Assembly: GCA_003864495.1 (NCBI GenBank)
Contig: ML133486.1
Coordinates: 644,059-708,058 of the forward strand
Reading direction: 5' to 3'
Length of the DNA: 64,000 nucleotides
DNA from: Nemopilema nomurai
Lineage: Eukaryota; Cnidaria; Scyphozoa; Rhizostomeae; Rhizostomatidae
In this document: positions 36,475 through 50,388 of the stretch, one piece after another
Layout: every line of letters begins with the position of its first letter
Numbering within the stretch: position 1 is the stretch's first letter
Translations under genes and position numbers: made by a program
The notes under the pieces: model-generated
What the model was told of the DNA's origin: nothing
Database searches by the model: none
Seen by the model: only the letters and a program-made list of their open reading frames with translations

Positions 36475-39400
36475 TAATAAACGAGGCTCTTAGAGCTTTG
36501 ATGAAATATTGTCGAGCTCTTAAGTTTATCCTGATATTGCAACAGTTATCCCATCGCAAATTATCGTATTAAGTTATATAATTGGTTGTATAATGTCCAT
36601 ATTGTAATTTTGTCCCAAAACAATGAATCTCTTTAGCGGCTCTATTGGCGTAGCCTCAAGACTTCAACACAAAAGGCGTTTCGTTCGGGGTTAAAAATAT
36701 CAGCTGTTTGAACAAAAAAGTTTCTTTCCGCTGAAAAACCATCAAATGCAGTTTTCCAGCATATAGACGTATGGAATGACTAGATATGACATTTGGGTAT
36801 GATTTAGAATTTGTTTGCAATGATTGAATTTATTTTCTTGGTCCACTTAAAAATACCAGTCCACAAGGATGATGAAAGCTCTTGGATAAATACGCTTGAT
36901 AATAAATTCTCTAGACCAAGCAATCCCTTTGAGAGAGCGGTCAGGTCTATTCTGAGGCCTATTGAAAGTGCCCTTGTTTTCTCTTGTCCGAGGCTCAATC
37001 GTGCATTAGAACTGGAAACAATAATTGTTTGGAAGATGTACATGAAGTGTTGCCTCTCCGGCTGCTTTGTCCTTGCGGTCACATATATTGTGATCGATTA
37101 GTCAAATCTGATTGACATCAATTCCTTTGTTGTTGATTTGCCGCCCAACACACGGAAATGAATCGAAAATTGTTATTGTCTTTCGTTCAGGACCTAGTAA
37201 CAGGTCTGTGCTTGCTCAAGGCGATTGTTTTTACATGGATGTGGCAGCGTCGGAGTGATAAAGCAGGCCTAGCCAAAAAGATTTCCAGCCGACAACGACA
37301 TCTCAGCGCGTGAATGGCCTAGGTAAATACCCAGTTTGCCCAAGGCTCCTGTAGATCCCCAGACTACCGAGGCGGCTAATTCCTTTTCGCATCCCATGGG
37401 CTGCATTAAAAATTCGTGCCATGTGGCTGATTCACCAGCAGTGTCTGAGAAAAAGTCCCTATCTGTTTTACAATCCACTAAGCTGGAGGAAACGGGACGG
37501 CCGTATGTGCTGCAAAGCTTTGGCAATTGCCATCTTGGATCAGGAAATAGGAGCTTTCCTGGAAACTGCTTAAGAGCACTATCAAGGACCTTTGGTTGCT
37601 ATGGTTTTTACGAGGTTACAGACAGGAGAAGGTATTCATTAAATTGCAATTTCATGTTTAACGGCCACTATCTTAATCAATACCGATATTGCATCTGTGC
37701 TTTGAAAATTTTTAACACAGCGAAAACGCGTGGTTATCGCCTGCTTGGGTTTGTTCTCCTGGGCAGAAATCTTTTTAAATTCTCCGTTGTCTGTCGTTTC
37801 TATTTTTAACATCTTTGTTTATTTTTTATTACCAGAAGCTTTGGCGTTGGGCCAGTTGAGGGTAGCAAACACTTTTATTATTCAAAATCGTTGCCAACTC
37901 TTGTCCTAACATCATAACATGCTGGATTCATCGGCAATTATTTTTTGGCAGCCTTGCCTAAGGTCCTTGATACTCTTTCCAATGGACGCGCCATTTTTGT
38001 TTATTTTTTAAACAAGGTTTTCATTTTTATCTGTTTCTGAATAAAGCCGTTTTTCCTCCTTTATCGCATAGATAAAACAAAAGTCGATAGGTAAACATCA
38101 TATAAGTCATTCGAGCAAACGTTTTTGATATCAATATTTATCTAAAGCACTCTAGACTCTTTCTCAGAATCTAAAGTAAAACCCCATCCATCATACGATG
38201 GTGAAATGAGGGGTGGATGATAGGCCCGGTTTTCAAGGGTTAGCAACAGCAGCATGGTAGAAACCTCAACTTTGATGTTGTTTGTCACGACAAGACACTG
38301 CTCTAAGGGACTTTGATCGGTAAGTTGTATGAGGATTTTTGAGTTTGGCACTTTGCCCAATTTCGACATTTTCAGACTGAAGCCAACCAGCCACGCTGCA
38401 GGTTGCAAGACAGCTTAGACGAAAATGAAAATTGGTTACGTGAGCATGTTTGAGAGTGGACGGTTTGCTATCGTTTATTTTGGCAAATCTTCATTATCAG
38501 TTTCAAGTCAGGTGTCTTACTTCGAAAGAAGCACCCCAAGCCATAGTTACACGAAAGCACCATCCTTGTTGAGCCAAATCCAACTGCTTTGTGTGGCAAT
38601 TTGTCGACGCTAATTTCTGTCAAATCTTCCAACATGTGGAGGTATCGAATGTCTTGTATTGTTTATGTTATGGTGGAACTGCTCCATAATTCCTTGACCA
38701 GGGAAAACCCACTAAGGTTACCCCTGAGGCACTCTCTTTGTCCTCAAATGCATGCAACTTCTGTTGATTTTACTGTTTTTTGGGTAGAAAATTCTGTTCA
38801 TCCTAAAGCTATTAAACGATGTCAGTCTAGTGTTCAGTTGAACAAGTTCAACCTCATGCCATAAGGAAAATAATCAACGTAGAAAGTTTTCTCTAAAGGC
38901 CTACTATGCGATTTTGTTTAGCGCTATTGAAATTTCTAACACTGTGAAATCTATATTATTGTAATTCACCGTTACAGTAATTAATTTCCCGTCCATCATA
39001 GTTAAGCACCCATCCCCCCTCCCCCCTGCATAGAAGACGCACCGTGGACTGCGATACCGTTTCATTGTGGCCTGCCATCAAAATAGTGGAAGCATTCCTG
39101 ACCAACTTCAAAAGCTCTAATGTCTGCCCGTGTCCCAAACGCTATTTGACAACTTAACATGCTTCACAAACAAAATGGCCATGAAGAGTTGTGTTTTAGA
39201 GAACAATGAAATAGATGAAGAAGCTTGAAGATAATCACTTTGTATGTCTCAGTAAAAGAATCTAATAAAAATTCATTTTTCCCTGCTTGTTTCGCAAATG
39301 AATCCACAAATTAAGTCCTCCGCATCCACTACGATGCCCCCCTTCTGATAGCGCTGCTCCGAAGGAGCGTTTTCGTGTTAAAGCGATTTCTTAGAAAGAA

Positions 39401-42400
39401 CCGTTAGCGCCTTCGCAACCCCAATGAGAGACTGTATCAGTAAACTCGTCGGCGCCCTTTCTTCCTTTACAACTGATAACATGAGTATGGAGTCTGATTT
39501 TGATCACATTGGAGAAATTTGTGGTAGCCAAGGCGATGAGCATGTGGTACCCCAATTTTTGGCGCTCTTCACTTGTCTCTTTGCTCATTGATCCTCATTA
39601 ATTAGTAGGAAAATCCTCCCATCCATTCATTTCTTTCCAGCGTTGTGAAATAGCAAGCAGCGTTAGAATAGTTTTGGTTGGTGGGCAATGTCGCCTTGAA
39701 ACCGGTAATGCGCCTGATAAACAAGAATAATTCGGTATGCCCCCACACATCCTGTAGATCGTCAGTTCTGAGATAAATAGGAAATTGTGGCTGCTAGTCT
39801 TTTGTTCAACTAAAAGATTTAATTCTGATGTGACGTCACATGGTAAGGAATGGAATATGACTAAATAGTTTTGAAACGATTAGAGCTGATGCGAGCTTTA
39901 AATTGCTCATTCGTTTGTGTACATAGTTGCTTAAGAAACAATATTACTTCGTTTTGATGACTTTTGGGGCTGGATATGTTCTTCTGTTTCACTAGCCTTC
40001 AAAGAGATTCTTCCCCATGCTAGAACTCTGAATTGCTTTTTTTTCTGTCATACATAAGCTGGTTTCTGTTACCACAGATGCGAATTTTCTTGGCAGTGTG
40101 ACAATATCCAGCTTTTCAATATCTTTCCATGTCACCTGTCTAGTGCATGTTTTCTAAGTTTCAAGAGCCAATTTTTCTTCAGCTTGGTAATGCGTTTCTC
40201 GAAACCTCCAATGTTGAATGCATCGGGCAGTCTTCAATGTTGAATTCGCCAGACATGAACACAGCCATGAAGCGTGCTTCTATTCGTGATTCCGTGTTTT
40301 CGTAGATTCGAACCTTCCATTCTTGCAGCAGAAAAATAGTATCTTTTCTATTGTTGTTGTTGATGTTGCCTCTACTGTTTAAATAAGTCCCACACCTCCT
40401 GGTAGTAGCCTCCACTGTTTAAGTGCCATGCAATAAGCAACGGAGGATTGTCTCTTGTGTCTGTAACATGCGTCAATCCAAATTTAGTTGATTCACTTTC
40501 TTGGGGACTCCTTACATGAAATGGCCCACTTAGATTTGGCCAGCTAGGAAGTTGCCTGTGGCCTAAACGTTTTCAATGCTTGGTCTGTTTGGAAGTATCT
40601 CATTTCAATTTGTGTTGTTTAATAAAATTTTAAAGGACCGAGAAATGAGTGGGAAACCACCAATTTTTGATAGGCATGCTCATAGCTTCCCATTGTGGAT
40701 AGAAAGAAGCATGTCTATAAGGCATCAATATTATCATATGATCTCGATATATTTATTCAAAAATCAGCTGTTTCTAGTTCTGTGAAGGGGCGAGGAAAGG
40801 TCAGTACTTGACTTTGTTCCACCTGAGAATGAATGTTTTAAACTGTAAGCGGTAAATGTAGGGGTGGTGCTATAAATTACTGTTATTTATTGCTGTGCAA
40901 GGGTCATCCTTAGGAAAAATTTGATTATTAGACTATTTGCTTGTTATAAAAAATGAACATTTTAGAATGGGAACTGTCCCAGTCAGAGTTTGATTGTTTG
41001 TAATGCAAAGATGACACGAGCGACGTTAATGCGTAGACGAACAGCCTGAGAAGATCGGCTTGTTTGGTCCTACTTGGTCTTCAAGTGGAAAAGGGCACAG
41101 AGTTAAAATGGGGTTGCATTCCTTTTTGAATATATGAGAATGCTGGGGTTCTGCCTAAAAAAGGTAATCCCTGTCCACCCAGAAAGCAATCGATTTCTGT
41201 AGTTCGGGAGTAACAGAAGTGCAATTGGCTACGCGGGTGGAGTTGCCTGAATATTTCCATGAAGCAATAAAGAATGCGAAGCCGCTCAGTTTTAAAATTT
41301 GAAGACATGAGTCTGGCTTTCCCAACATTGTCTAGGCAGAAGAATCTCATAATGTCAATGGGATGAAAAAGACAGATTCAAAGAGATAACAGGATCATAA
41401 AAGGCAGTGAAGCGAAAGGCAATGGACATACACCATTAACTCCTTTGCAATGATGTTTTTATATTTGATGTGTTACACTTTTTGTTAGAGAAACGCGCAT
41501 TTCCAAAGCCCCACAGATACAAAAGCCTAACGCTAGATAAAAGGCTTTTAGCTTCTTTCCAAAGGTTGATTGAAATTGTAAATTTCACTATGATATCAAT
41601 ATTTCAAGACGATTAGTCTTGATTAACAAATATAATGTTATTAAAAATATTGATTACGAAGAGCTGCTTATTCATACGGGGGAACCCCTCTAGTGAATGT
41701 CCCCATGATCTGCTCCGATTGGCCTGTACGTTTCGATTCGTGCACATATTCCCAATTATGTTTCAGGGCATATGCTACATTACCCCCCCCCCCGTTTTGT
41801 AAAAATTGGGCTAGAAATCCCCCCAAATCATAGGGTAGGTCCGCAACTTGAATCTACTTTCAGTACAGTTGCTTCGGCAAGATTCAACCTCACCCCCTGT
41901 TTCTCTCATCCCACATCGTATTTAATTGTTTTTTCCATTTTTCCCTTTTTCTATTCGTTTTGTCCTGAGTTTCAAGTATCGTTTTTCATTGTGTGGTAAA
42001 GCAAGCTTCTACGAGCTTTGTAAGACAAGATGTTGAGATTGAGATTTGCCTTATCTTTCTTGTACGAAAAGGCTGTTGGACAACCCTATACATCCGATCA
42101 AGAATATAATTAATGAACCTTGTTGAAGGCAATGTTCTATTTTATGACACAGCGCAGACACTTAATCCTTTAAACGCCTAAAGTTTGCAAATCTAATATT
42201 AATAAACTAATTCTTGCTAAAACTTTGTATTTAGAGGGCCTCTGGCCATGAAGCTCAACTTACAATAAAGCCTTCTCTTTAGAACCCGTAATAAACACCA
42301 AATATATCCCATCAAGCTATAAGGGAATTCCAGATTTTCTTTATCCCTACAGTTTTTAATAAAACTTTCAAAATTCTAAGTAAAATATTGACAAATGGAT

Positions 42401-45400
42401 TCCTCTTTACTCGTTGCGTTTATTAGAAAATCGACAAAGACATTCCGTGTTATACATTGACAAAGCTCTGTGGCATTAAGAGAGTTCTGTTCTTGAATTC
42501 AGTGCTTTCCATAAGATTATTGATTCAAAGAAAATGCTAAATGAGGAAATTTTCCATCTAGGCATATAAAGAAAGCATTAAGTTAATCCTGAATCCCTTG
42601 CTGCTCACAGCCTCAGAAGGTTTAAGCCATCGGTAGGGCAAGAGCCCACGGATTGATAATAGTAATCGCTGTGGATCGTCCGTATATTGAACTTGGTAGT
42701 AGAGATGCAAAAGGATTCTTACATATCGGAGCAACTGATTTGATTTTTAAACTAAAAGAAGTTTTTGATAGTTTAGATAGAAGCAAGAAAATGTTATTGA
42801 TCGCATAAGTTAAAATTGATGCATTTCAATGGTATAAAAAGGCACCCTTTTTGCAAAAACCTATGCAGATGAACAGCTTCAAAATCTCAACATCGATCTG
42901 CTTCTGTTCCAGAACGAGGCTCGTGCGTTGCATGTAGTGGAAGTCAAAGTTGGTTTTCTGTTGATACACAAAAACAGCTACCCATCTTGGTGATGGGCGA
43001 AATTGGCGGTGGCGTTGGTTCTTAAGGCATGTTCTTAAAGCAGAAAAGAATAAAAGGGGTTTATACATTTAGAGGTTTGTGATACCACTGCAACCTCAAT
43101 TCCATGCGACTATTATGCAACGTAGATATCAAACCTAAAGAAACTGCTTCTGGCTTCCTTGCAACAAATTTTATCTTCTAAGTTTTTGGGCGAACACAAC
43201 TTTTCATCCTGAAGATAATGGGCGAGTGAAAGGGGGTTGGGGAGGTCTGTCAGTTGGGCGGGCGATACCCTTCCTCTCTTGGTTCATGCATGTACTGGCA
43301 TAATGTGCACACACTTTGCAGACATAACTGCGTTTAGAATGACCCAATTCCTCAGCTTTGCTATTGTCTTGTGAATTTCCAATTTCTTTCCCCTGCTACA
43401 AAGCTTGGCGTGCTCCCCTGTTGTAATATGTGACGTAAAATGCCCCCGAAGAAAGCCAGCAGGACAGTGCATAAAGAGTATTCGTAACTGAAATTAGTAA
43501 GAAGAATGCATCTTTATATAACCTAGGCTTCTCTACACAAGGGTGTGTAACAATTTCTAGTGTAGATCCAATTAATTCTAGAATTTGAAGCAACAAACTT
43601 TATTCTTGTTACGGCAAAGCTTCCTACAGAAAACTGTAAATGTTTTCAAATTGAAACTTCACTGGTAGCTGTCAAAAAGAGAAGAATTATCTATATAATG
43701 AAAGATCTTGGTAACCTATGTAAACTTTCTCAAGAGTCCTTTATCACTTTGATGTTGTTGCGCAAATAAGGGCACCAGATTTTGTTTCAATACACTGTTG
43801 ACCAAAGCGTGTTCTTATTGCGTTTTCGCTGACACTGACGTCATCAAGTCCAGCTTCGGGACTCGGTTTTTCAGTGGAAATGTTTTTGAAACACTGACAG
43901 TGGATGTGCCGTTTTCACGTCTGTGGCATTCTTTTGTTGGTTGGCTTAAGCTAGAATAAATGTTATTAGCGGTCAAACAACTGGGTCAAGTACCGCCATC
44001 AGTCTGAACTAGGCCCGCTTCAACGAAACCGGTCTTTTTGGCGGGTATTTATTACTTGCGTTGCGGATATGACTTGACCTGTTTTGAATAATGAAAACTT
44101 TCATCAAGGGGCAAAAGCCTTTTTGATGAACAATAACGACATGGAATTCATAAACGATTCTTGAAAACGTTTACACTGGTTGCCAAGATCATAATCTTCC
44201 AAACAGTTGCCAACAGCCTTTTGCACAATTCGTGGCCGGCCAGCTGACAATTCTCAATGCTTCAACTTGCTCATTTTTGTGCATAACCCGCACACTATCG
44301 CCCTTTTGGATTTTATACTTAACTCGTCGAAACATTCTAGGGCTGTTTTAATGATAGAAGTAGCACTCGTGTTTAAATAATACACGTAGTGCCTTCTTAC
44401 TTTTCCGCTGTAAAGGAGCCCACACTCCGATATCCAGTTCGGTTGTCTTGTGTTACTGGCCCACCTTGTACAGGAAGCAGTTAAAATTACTGTGGAGGAG
44501 CAATAGGGTGCAGGAGCGGGGCCCTTTGCTCGTTCCCGGTTCCGGAAAATTATCCGGTAACTTGCACGAGTCCCCAATAACAATTAGCAATATACTGTGG
44601 TGTCTGTATAAATGAATGAGCTGCGGCCGGGCGATTCGATGTTGCCCAGCATCCCGACATGAGCTTGCTGGATGTTTCAAAGCAAAAGAATGCGGGAAGT
44701 GGTCAAGATAAAAGCGTGACCAGCCAGCCGTGGACAATTGCCTGTGCCGTCATGACGTCATCAGTGCGAGAGGCCACCAAATCCACTTGATCCACTGAAG
44801 TCTGGAAATAGGTTTTGAGTGGGCATTTGCAGGGAGGCTGCGTCGATGCTGGATGTGAGTCCTCGCGCGTTGTTCGTTAAAATTTGCATAGCGAAGGCGT
44901 TTCAATTTGTTTGACCGAAGAATTCCGTTTGGTTTGAGATGTTGAAAAAGGACGTTGTTCAGTCGATATTCAAGCGGTAAGAATGAGCACTTGAATTTGC
45001 TTTCGCACTTGAATTTTACTTTTATAATCCACGTTGTTGTTTATGATTTTTGGAACCTGCTGATATGCTATTTTGTCTGTTTCTGGCTGCCAGTTAGTTA
45101 TACAAAAGCAGAAATTTTTTGTTTGTCGCCATAAAAACAACTTGGAACTGCGGAACATCCCGATCCTAGCAGACCATTGATGATGCTGGATTTTTAAAGA
45201 ATATTTCTGACTCACAAAAAAGCCGCAGCTTGAGCGAGCACTGTTTTAGGAATATTATTATTATTATTTGAAACCGGTTCTACTTTGCCAGACAACTACA
45301 AGCCCCTCTCTTGAAAAACTCAAATGTGAAACTGGTTCCATACATTTCGTTTCTTAGCAATCCAGCATGTGTACCTGCCTAATAGCCATGCACAGACGTT

Positions 45401-46826
45401 TATTTCGCTATCTAACTGTTTTCTGGCTAGACTACCTGCGTACAATTAAAGACTTGACTCAAATGCCCGGTCGTTAATTTGGTTTATTTTTGAAAGAAAC
45501 ATTATACAGTTGTGCTGATGCAGCATTAGGGTGGTCGTTTCTTTCCGTTTTTATCGACATTTCTTTGTACGCATTGCTCATTTCATCACACGACAAAAAA
45601 TGATTCAAAGATCCACACACAAACCACCAATGTTTTGCGGTATTGCTAAAGCAAGTGGCAGAAGAAAGGCTCGGAAATTACTCCGGACCAATCTTTGGTT
45701 GTTCTGGTGTTTGTTTCTGTGTTGTCTTTGAATATGCAAGTGTGCTTGACAATTCAACGATCTACCACCGCAGCCAAAATCGTACACATTACTGCTCATA
45801 GTCTACGCAGTGGGATGAACTATTCGACCTGTTGGCTTTCATAAAATCAAACTTACACCTTGATCACAATTTGACGGTTTTTATCTTATTGGCTATTCAC
45901 TTGTTGTGCTATCTGGAAGGCGGGTAAGTCACTGTCACCAGTTAAATGAGCGTGACTCAATCAGAATTGCCAAGGTCGGACAGGAACGCGTTTCGTTACA
46001 GGTCGAGTTAGGAAGGGCCCCTTTTGTTTCAGTGTTCAGAGTTTGAAAGAGGACAAGAGATTAACAAATAACGAACTTAACGCAAGGAAACTAATAGGAA
46101 AATAAACAGGAGGCTTTGTTTCAAATAAAGTTTTAGTTCTACGGAATATTGTATTGACTGTTGATTATTTGCCCCCGGTGCAACAAGGATTGTTCCTTCT
46201 CAACCTTTGTGAAAGAGCCTTGAATTGCAAGCGTTACCACAATTTGTCGGTTGATAGATGGGTTCACGTGTTTCATGTCATAAAAACCCGGGACTTCATA
46301 TTTAATGATTGAATGAAGAAGCATTTGGTTGAATGCAGCGAGTCGGGCACTGGGGGGCCGAAGGAACTGGGGGCTGAAGGAACTGGGAGGTTCTGGCGGG
46401 ACTCTTGGCCACCGACGAAGACTGGAAGCCGTGCAAATAAGATAAACGCAAAGTTGAATGGCCTTTGGCAAGAACAATAAGAGCTTTAATTTTGAAAAAA
46501 TTTTGTAGAAGATTTCAATTTTCAGGTCATCGCGCAATCAAGATTTCATTTATCGGAAAATCAAGTCCCAATTCAGCTGCAATATTATTGTTCAGTATTG
46601 TTAACGGCAAAACCGCAATGATGGTTGAATTTCACTTCTTTCGGGTCCCGGGAGAAAGTGACAGGGAGCGGCCCTCCCAATGGTAGCTCATTATTCTCCC
46701 AGCCAACCATTCCTTGCCCAGTAACCCTATCCCCAAACCCGACCTCTACGTCATTAACAGCCGAACCTTAGTCTGTGAAATTCAAAAGAAATTGCGGATC
46801 TATAAAATTATCAAAGTGCCCTATCT
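36475..46826. other. Gene-poor intergenic tract
   Basis: About 10 kb with no gene supported. The longest ORF (37336-37809, plus strand, 157 codons) has no recognisable domain, signal peptide or splice context. A poly-C run is at about 41781-41793. Several short ORFs are unremarkable. Confidence 0.5.
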
Positions 46827-47405
46827 GTTCCCCCCTTTTCCGTAAACCCATCTACCTCCCCTCTTCCGTAAACCCATCTACCCCCCTCTTCCTTAAACCC
46901 ATCTATCTCCCCTCTTCCGTAACCATCGTAACCATGAAACTATCCCCCCTCTTCCGTAAACCCATTTACCTCTTTCCGTAAACCCATCTACCTCCCCTCT
47001 TCCGTAAACCCATCTATACCTCCCCTCTTCCGTAAACCCATCTATCCCCCTTTCCGTAAACCCATCTATTCCCCTCTTCCGTAAACCCATCTATCCCCCT
47101 TTTCCGTAAACCCATCTACCTCCCCTCTTCCGTAAACCCATCTACCTCCCCTCTTCCGTAAACCCATCTATCCCCCCTCTTCCGTAAACCCATCTATCCC
47201 CCCTCTTCCGTAAACCCATCTATCCCCCTTTTCCGTAAACCCATCTACCTCCCCTCTTCCGTAAACCCATCTGTCCCCCCTCTTCCATAAACCCATCTAT
47301 CCCCCCTCTTCCGTAAACCTATCTACCCCCCTCTACCGTAAACCCATCCACCCCCTCTTACGTAAACCCATCTATCGCATCCCATCTACGTAACCCATCT
47401 ACGTA
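46827..47405 (+). repeat. 24-bp-class minisatellite (ccgtaaacccatct units)
   Basis: More than 20 imperfect copies of a unit of about 21-25 bases built from ttccgtaaacccatct plus a C/T tract of variable length. Unit length varies mainly in the C-run. The last copies degrade to tacgtaaacccatct. The strand is strongly C-rich and G-poor. Confidence 0.93.
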
Positions 47406-48529
47406 AACTCAAGTGCGGCATCAAAATTATCTACTTCACCAGCTCTATTTCCACCCTTTAATCATTTAAAGATCCTCTCTAATCATTGTTCATAATCCTT
47501 GACCATCACCTTGAACCTCTCAATAACCCCAGCCCCCTCCCCTTTAATATAGGGGCTCAAGGTGTAGGGTTGGTGAAATCACAGAATTGGGGTAAGGCAC
47601 CCTCTCCATCTGCCCCTTCGTCGCCTAGCGACCTGCGCGGAAGCAGTTCAGTTGTCAATTAGGTCAACCTTGTAGATAAAGCAGCTTCCTCCCTCGTGAC
47701 AGTCAAAACCGTTCCGCTGATCGCCACCCCATTCTCCTCTTTTTAAGCATAGATGACTTTATCAGTTTATCAAGAGCTTGTGTGATTATCTTAGAAATCC
47801 GTGTGTGCGAGTGGGGTATTACAACAGACTGCAAAAGGATTCAGCTCGCTTCACCGTTAATTAATCAGGCCAATTCTACTAAATGATTTCGGAACAAGAC
47901 TGGATTAAAGCCAAGCCTGTAGCTAGGCTTTGCCCACGTTGAGTCTCGAGCGTTGGTCCTTTAAGCAGACGGCTCACAATTTGTTGCTAAATGTGGATGC
48001 TTCTTGGGCACTACTTGACAATATTGACACAAAGAGCTACAAATTCCTTTCCCTGGTGCATCAAATTTAATACCAAACTAAACAGTGGCCTAAGTAGGTA
48101 GCGGCCATTGGCTTTCGAGTATTTGCTACTAGGGAGTTCATCGGGTTGATTTAAGTAACATTTTGAGGTGTCCAGGGGTTGCGTGTATAGAGAAGACGGC
48201 GCTGTAAGAACCGAAATAACAGATTTGCAAAGGCGAAGTAGTTCAAGTGCAACAATTTGGATCTGATACCTGAGCAAAAGGCTTTCAGTCCAAAATTGAG
48301 TTGAATGGACGATGCATTCCAATAGAAGGAGCATTCACTGCTATATTACCTGATCATATATTTTTAATTGACTTTCAATAAGAGCTCTTATGTTTCTGGT
48401 TCTAGACATTGTAAAAACTCCCAAACCCAATATCTGGTACTTTGCTGGTATCATCAAATATATTTGTCTGGAAGTGAGTCTTTTCTATCAAACTTGCAGT
48501 TTTTTAATGTAAACGAAGACGAAGTGTTG
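47406..48529. other. Intergenic; possible upstream region of the FGF gene
   Basis: No gene seen. If the candidate N-terminal exon at 48530 is real, this holds its promoter and leader, but no clear TATA box or other core element was identified. Confidence 0.4.
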
Positions 48530-48729
48530 ATGACGCTTTTGACTTCATCTGCAGTCAAATCTGTGAGGTCGTTCGCGGATATACGCTTTCTCGCGTTTGT
48601 AATCATCGGGTTGATCAGCTATCAACTAATTTTTTCCTACAATTTTACGCAGTACTCATTGATTGTGCTGCCATGTACTCTATCTACGCACGAGTTTTAT
48701 TTGCGTCCGCCTCGAGACAACAGAATGAC
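48530..48729 (+). CDS. Candidate 5' exon of the FGF gene (hydrophobic N-terminus)
   Basis: An ATG at 48530 opens a frame that, after a basic stretch, has a strongly hydrophobic segment (IRFLAFVIIGLISYQLIF, residues about 18-35), then NFT (a possible N-glycosylation site) and a polar tail ending NRM. A GT at 48730 (atgac|gtaacc) would close it in phase 2, which is exactly the phase needed by the acceptor at 50388. The product would give the FGF a signal peptide or type II signal anchor. The donor is weak (C at -1), and phase agreement alone has a one-in-three chance, so this is tentative. Confidence 0.35.
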
Positions 48730-50388
48730 GTAACCGTGCACGTTTACACACGGCCTTCGTTTGTTTTCTAACAAAACATGCTGACGTCACGTCTCCTCTC
48801 TCGCTTTACGCGACGCAGAAGCCTTCTTTGAACAGCACTTCTTCCCATTTCGGATTTAAGCGTCTCCTTTCCCGCTGTGATTTGGTTTCAAGAATAGAAG
48901 CATCCGTTTCTAAATTTGTCTTTGCGATGCTAAATTGTGACATAGATTACAAATATCTATATGTTAGAAGTATATTTATGTTGAAGAGGCCAGGTTAGAC
49001 GTTTCAATGCCAATATATTGCGAGTGTTCAATTTGAGCAGAACAAATATCGCAGATTGTGGCTCTTGATTGGGTGAATCATAGACTGACGCTTCCCACAG
49101 AGGGATTCCCGAGAGGCATTTCGTACATTTAGCATCTGGTGCGACTTCACTTCATCTTACAAAGAAGACATTGCAAGTTTTATATGCAGCCAATGTTCTT
49201 ACTACCGTCAGACCAATAGTTCTAAACCTGAATCGTTGCGGATTCTTGCTGATTCTTGGCAAAGTCTTTTCCATCCATCGTCTTCGGGCTCATTCAAGGC
49301 CGGCCTAGCCGCAAGCTTGGAAGTAAATTCAGTTTGCCTCAAGGTGAAGGGCCTTTTTCGCGTGGTTCATGAGTGCATGGTGGTGCTTCCATTACTCATG
49401 TCCGTTTTTGACATTTTTTATCAACTGGCCCATGATAAGTGTGAGTTACATATCCTACAGGTTCTGCCATCCCGTTGATGGTGACGTCATAGATAAGTAT
49501 GAAACATTTCACTTTTTGCACATAATTATCTAGCTGTCTACAAGCAAAATTTGGTGTTTTACCAGTCAATTTGGTGTCCGGAATAGTTTTCACACAAGAC
49601 TTATACTTGACAGCCAATTACAAGAGTTTTCACGGTAAAAAGCATAAGACATGTCCAATATTTACTTTTACAGTCTGAATTAGTATTTCGGAACACGGTT
49701 GATCACGTTCGATGAAACTGACTCGTCGTTGTTGCTGCTGCTGCTCCTAAAGCTTACAACTTAATTACGCTGCAAAGGCTTTTTCAAATTTAACCAAGGT
49801 CAAACTCAATCACATCAGATGGTATTGAGTCTATTTTTATAGAGCTCGTAGGTCGAACTTTGATGGCAGCCTGCTTTCAAAACCAAAACAATTCTTTATA
49901 TTACAAACAAGATGATTGACTTTACCATAAGCATTCAAGTCGAGTACATGAAATTTTAATCATAGACGTTAAAGGCGAGATTTCGCGCGCGCCATTGTTC
50001 CTTTGTTTTCTTACGTAAGTTAAGTGACAAGAACCTCAATTCCGATTCAGACGGAGGGAACAAAAGCCGCTTTCTTTGATTCAAACTTCTCGAGGTTCTA
50101 TTGTCTGCTTTGAATTGATCGTTCAGGAAACACCGAGCAATTATGTCCGCTTCTTTCAAATCAAACAGCCTCCCTTGTTTGAAAAGAAGCCAGCAAGGGC
50201 AAGCACTGCCTTACATTCGGGCATCAACGGGCGCGGAGGCAGTCCGGCAACCTCCAGCCAATCATCTCGCGACTCAGCGGCTTGCCAACGAGTTGCCGTC
50301 GAAACAAATGTATTTACGCAGAATAATTAATAGAGTACGACTTAATCTCATTTACTCGTTAAGTTTATTTCGTTTTCCTACATGTTAG

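Noticed and set aside
37336..37809. 157-codon ORF as a gene
   Set aside because: No recognisable domain, no splice partner, no clear coding bias; kept only as an observation.
42600..43080. Possible decayed transposon coding sequence
   Set aside because: Frames are short and interrupted, and no reverse-transcriptase or transposase motif could be recognised.
46893..47090. Gly/Arg-rich ORF on the minus strand
   Set aside because: Translation of the 24-bp-class minisatellite.
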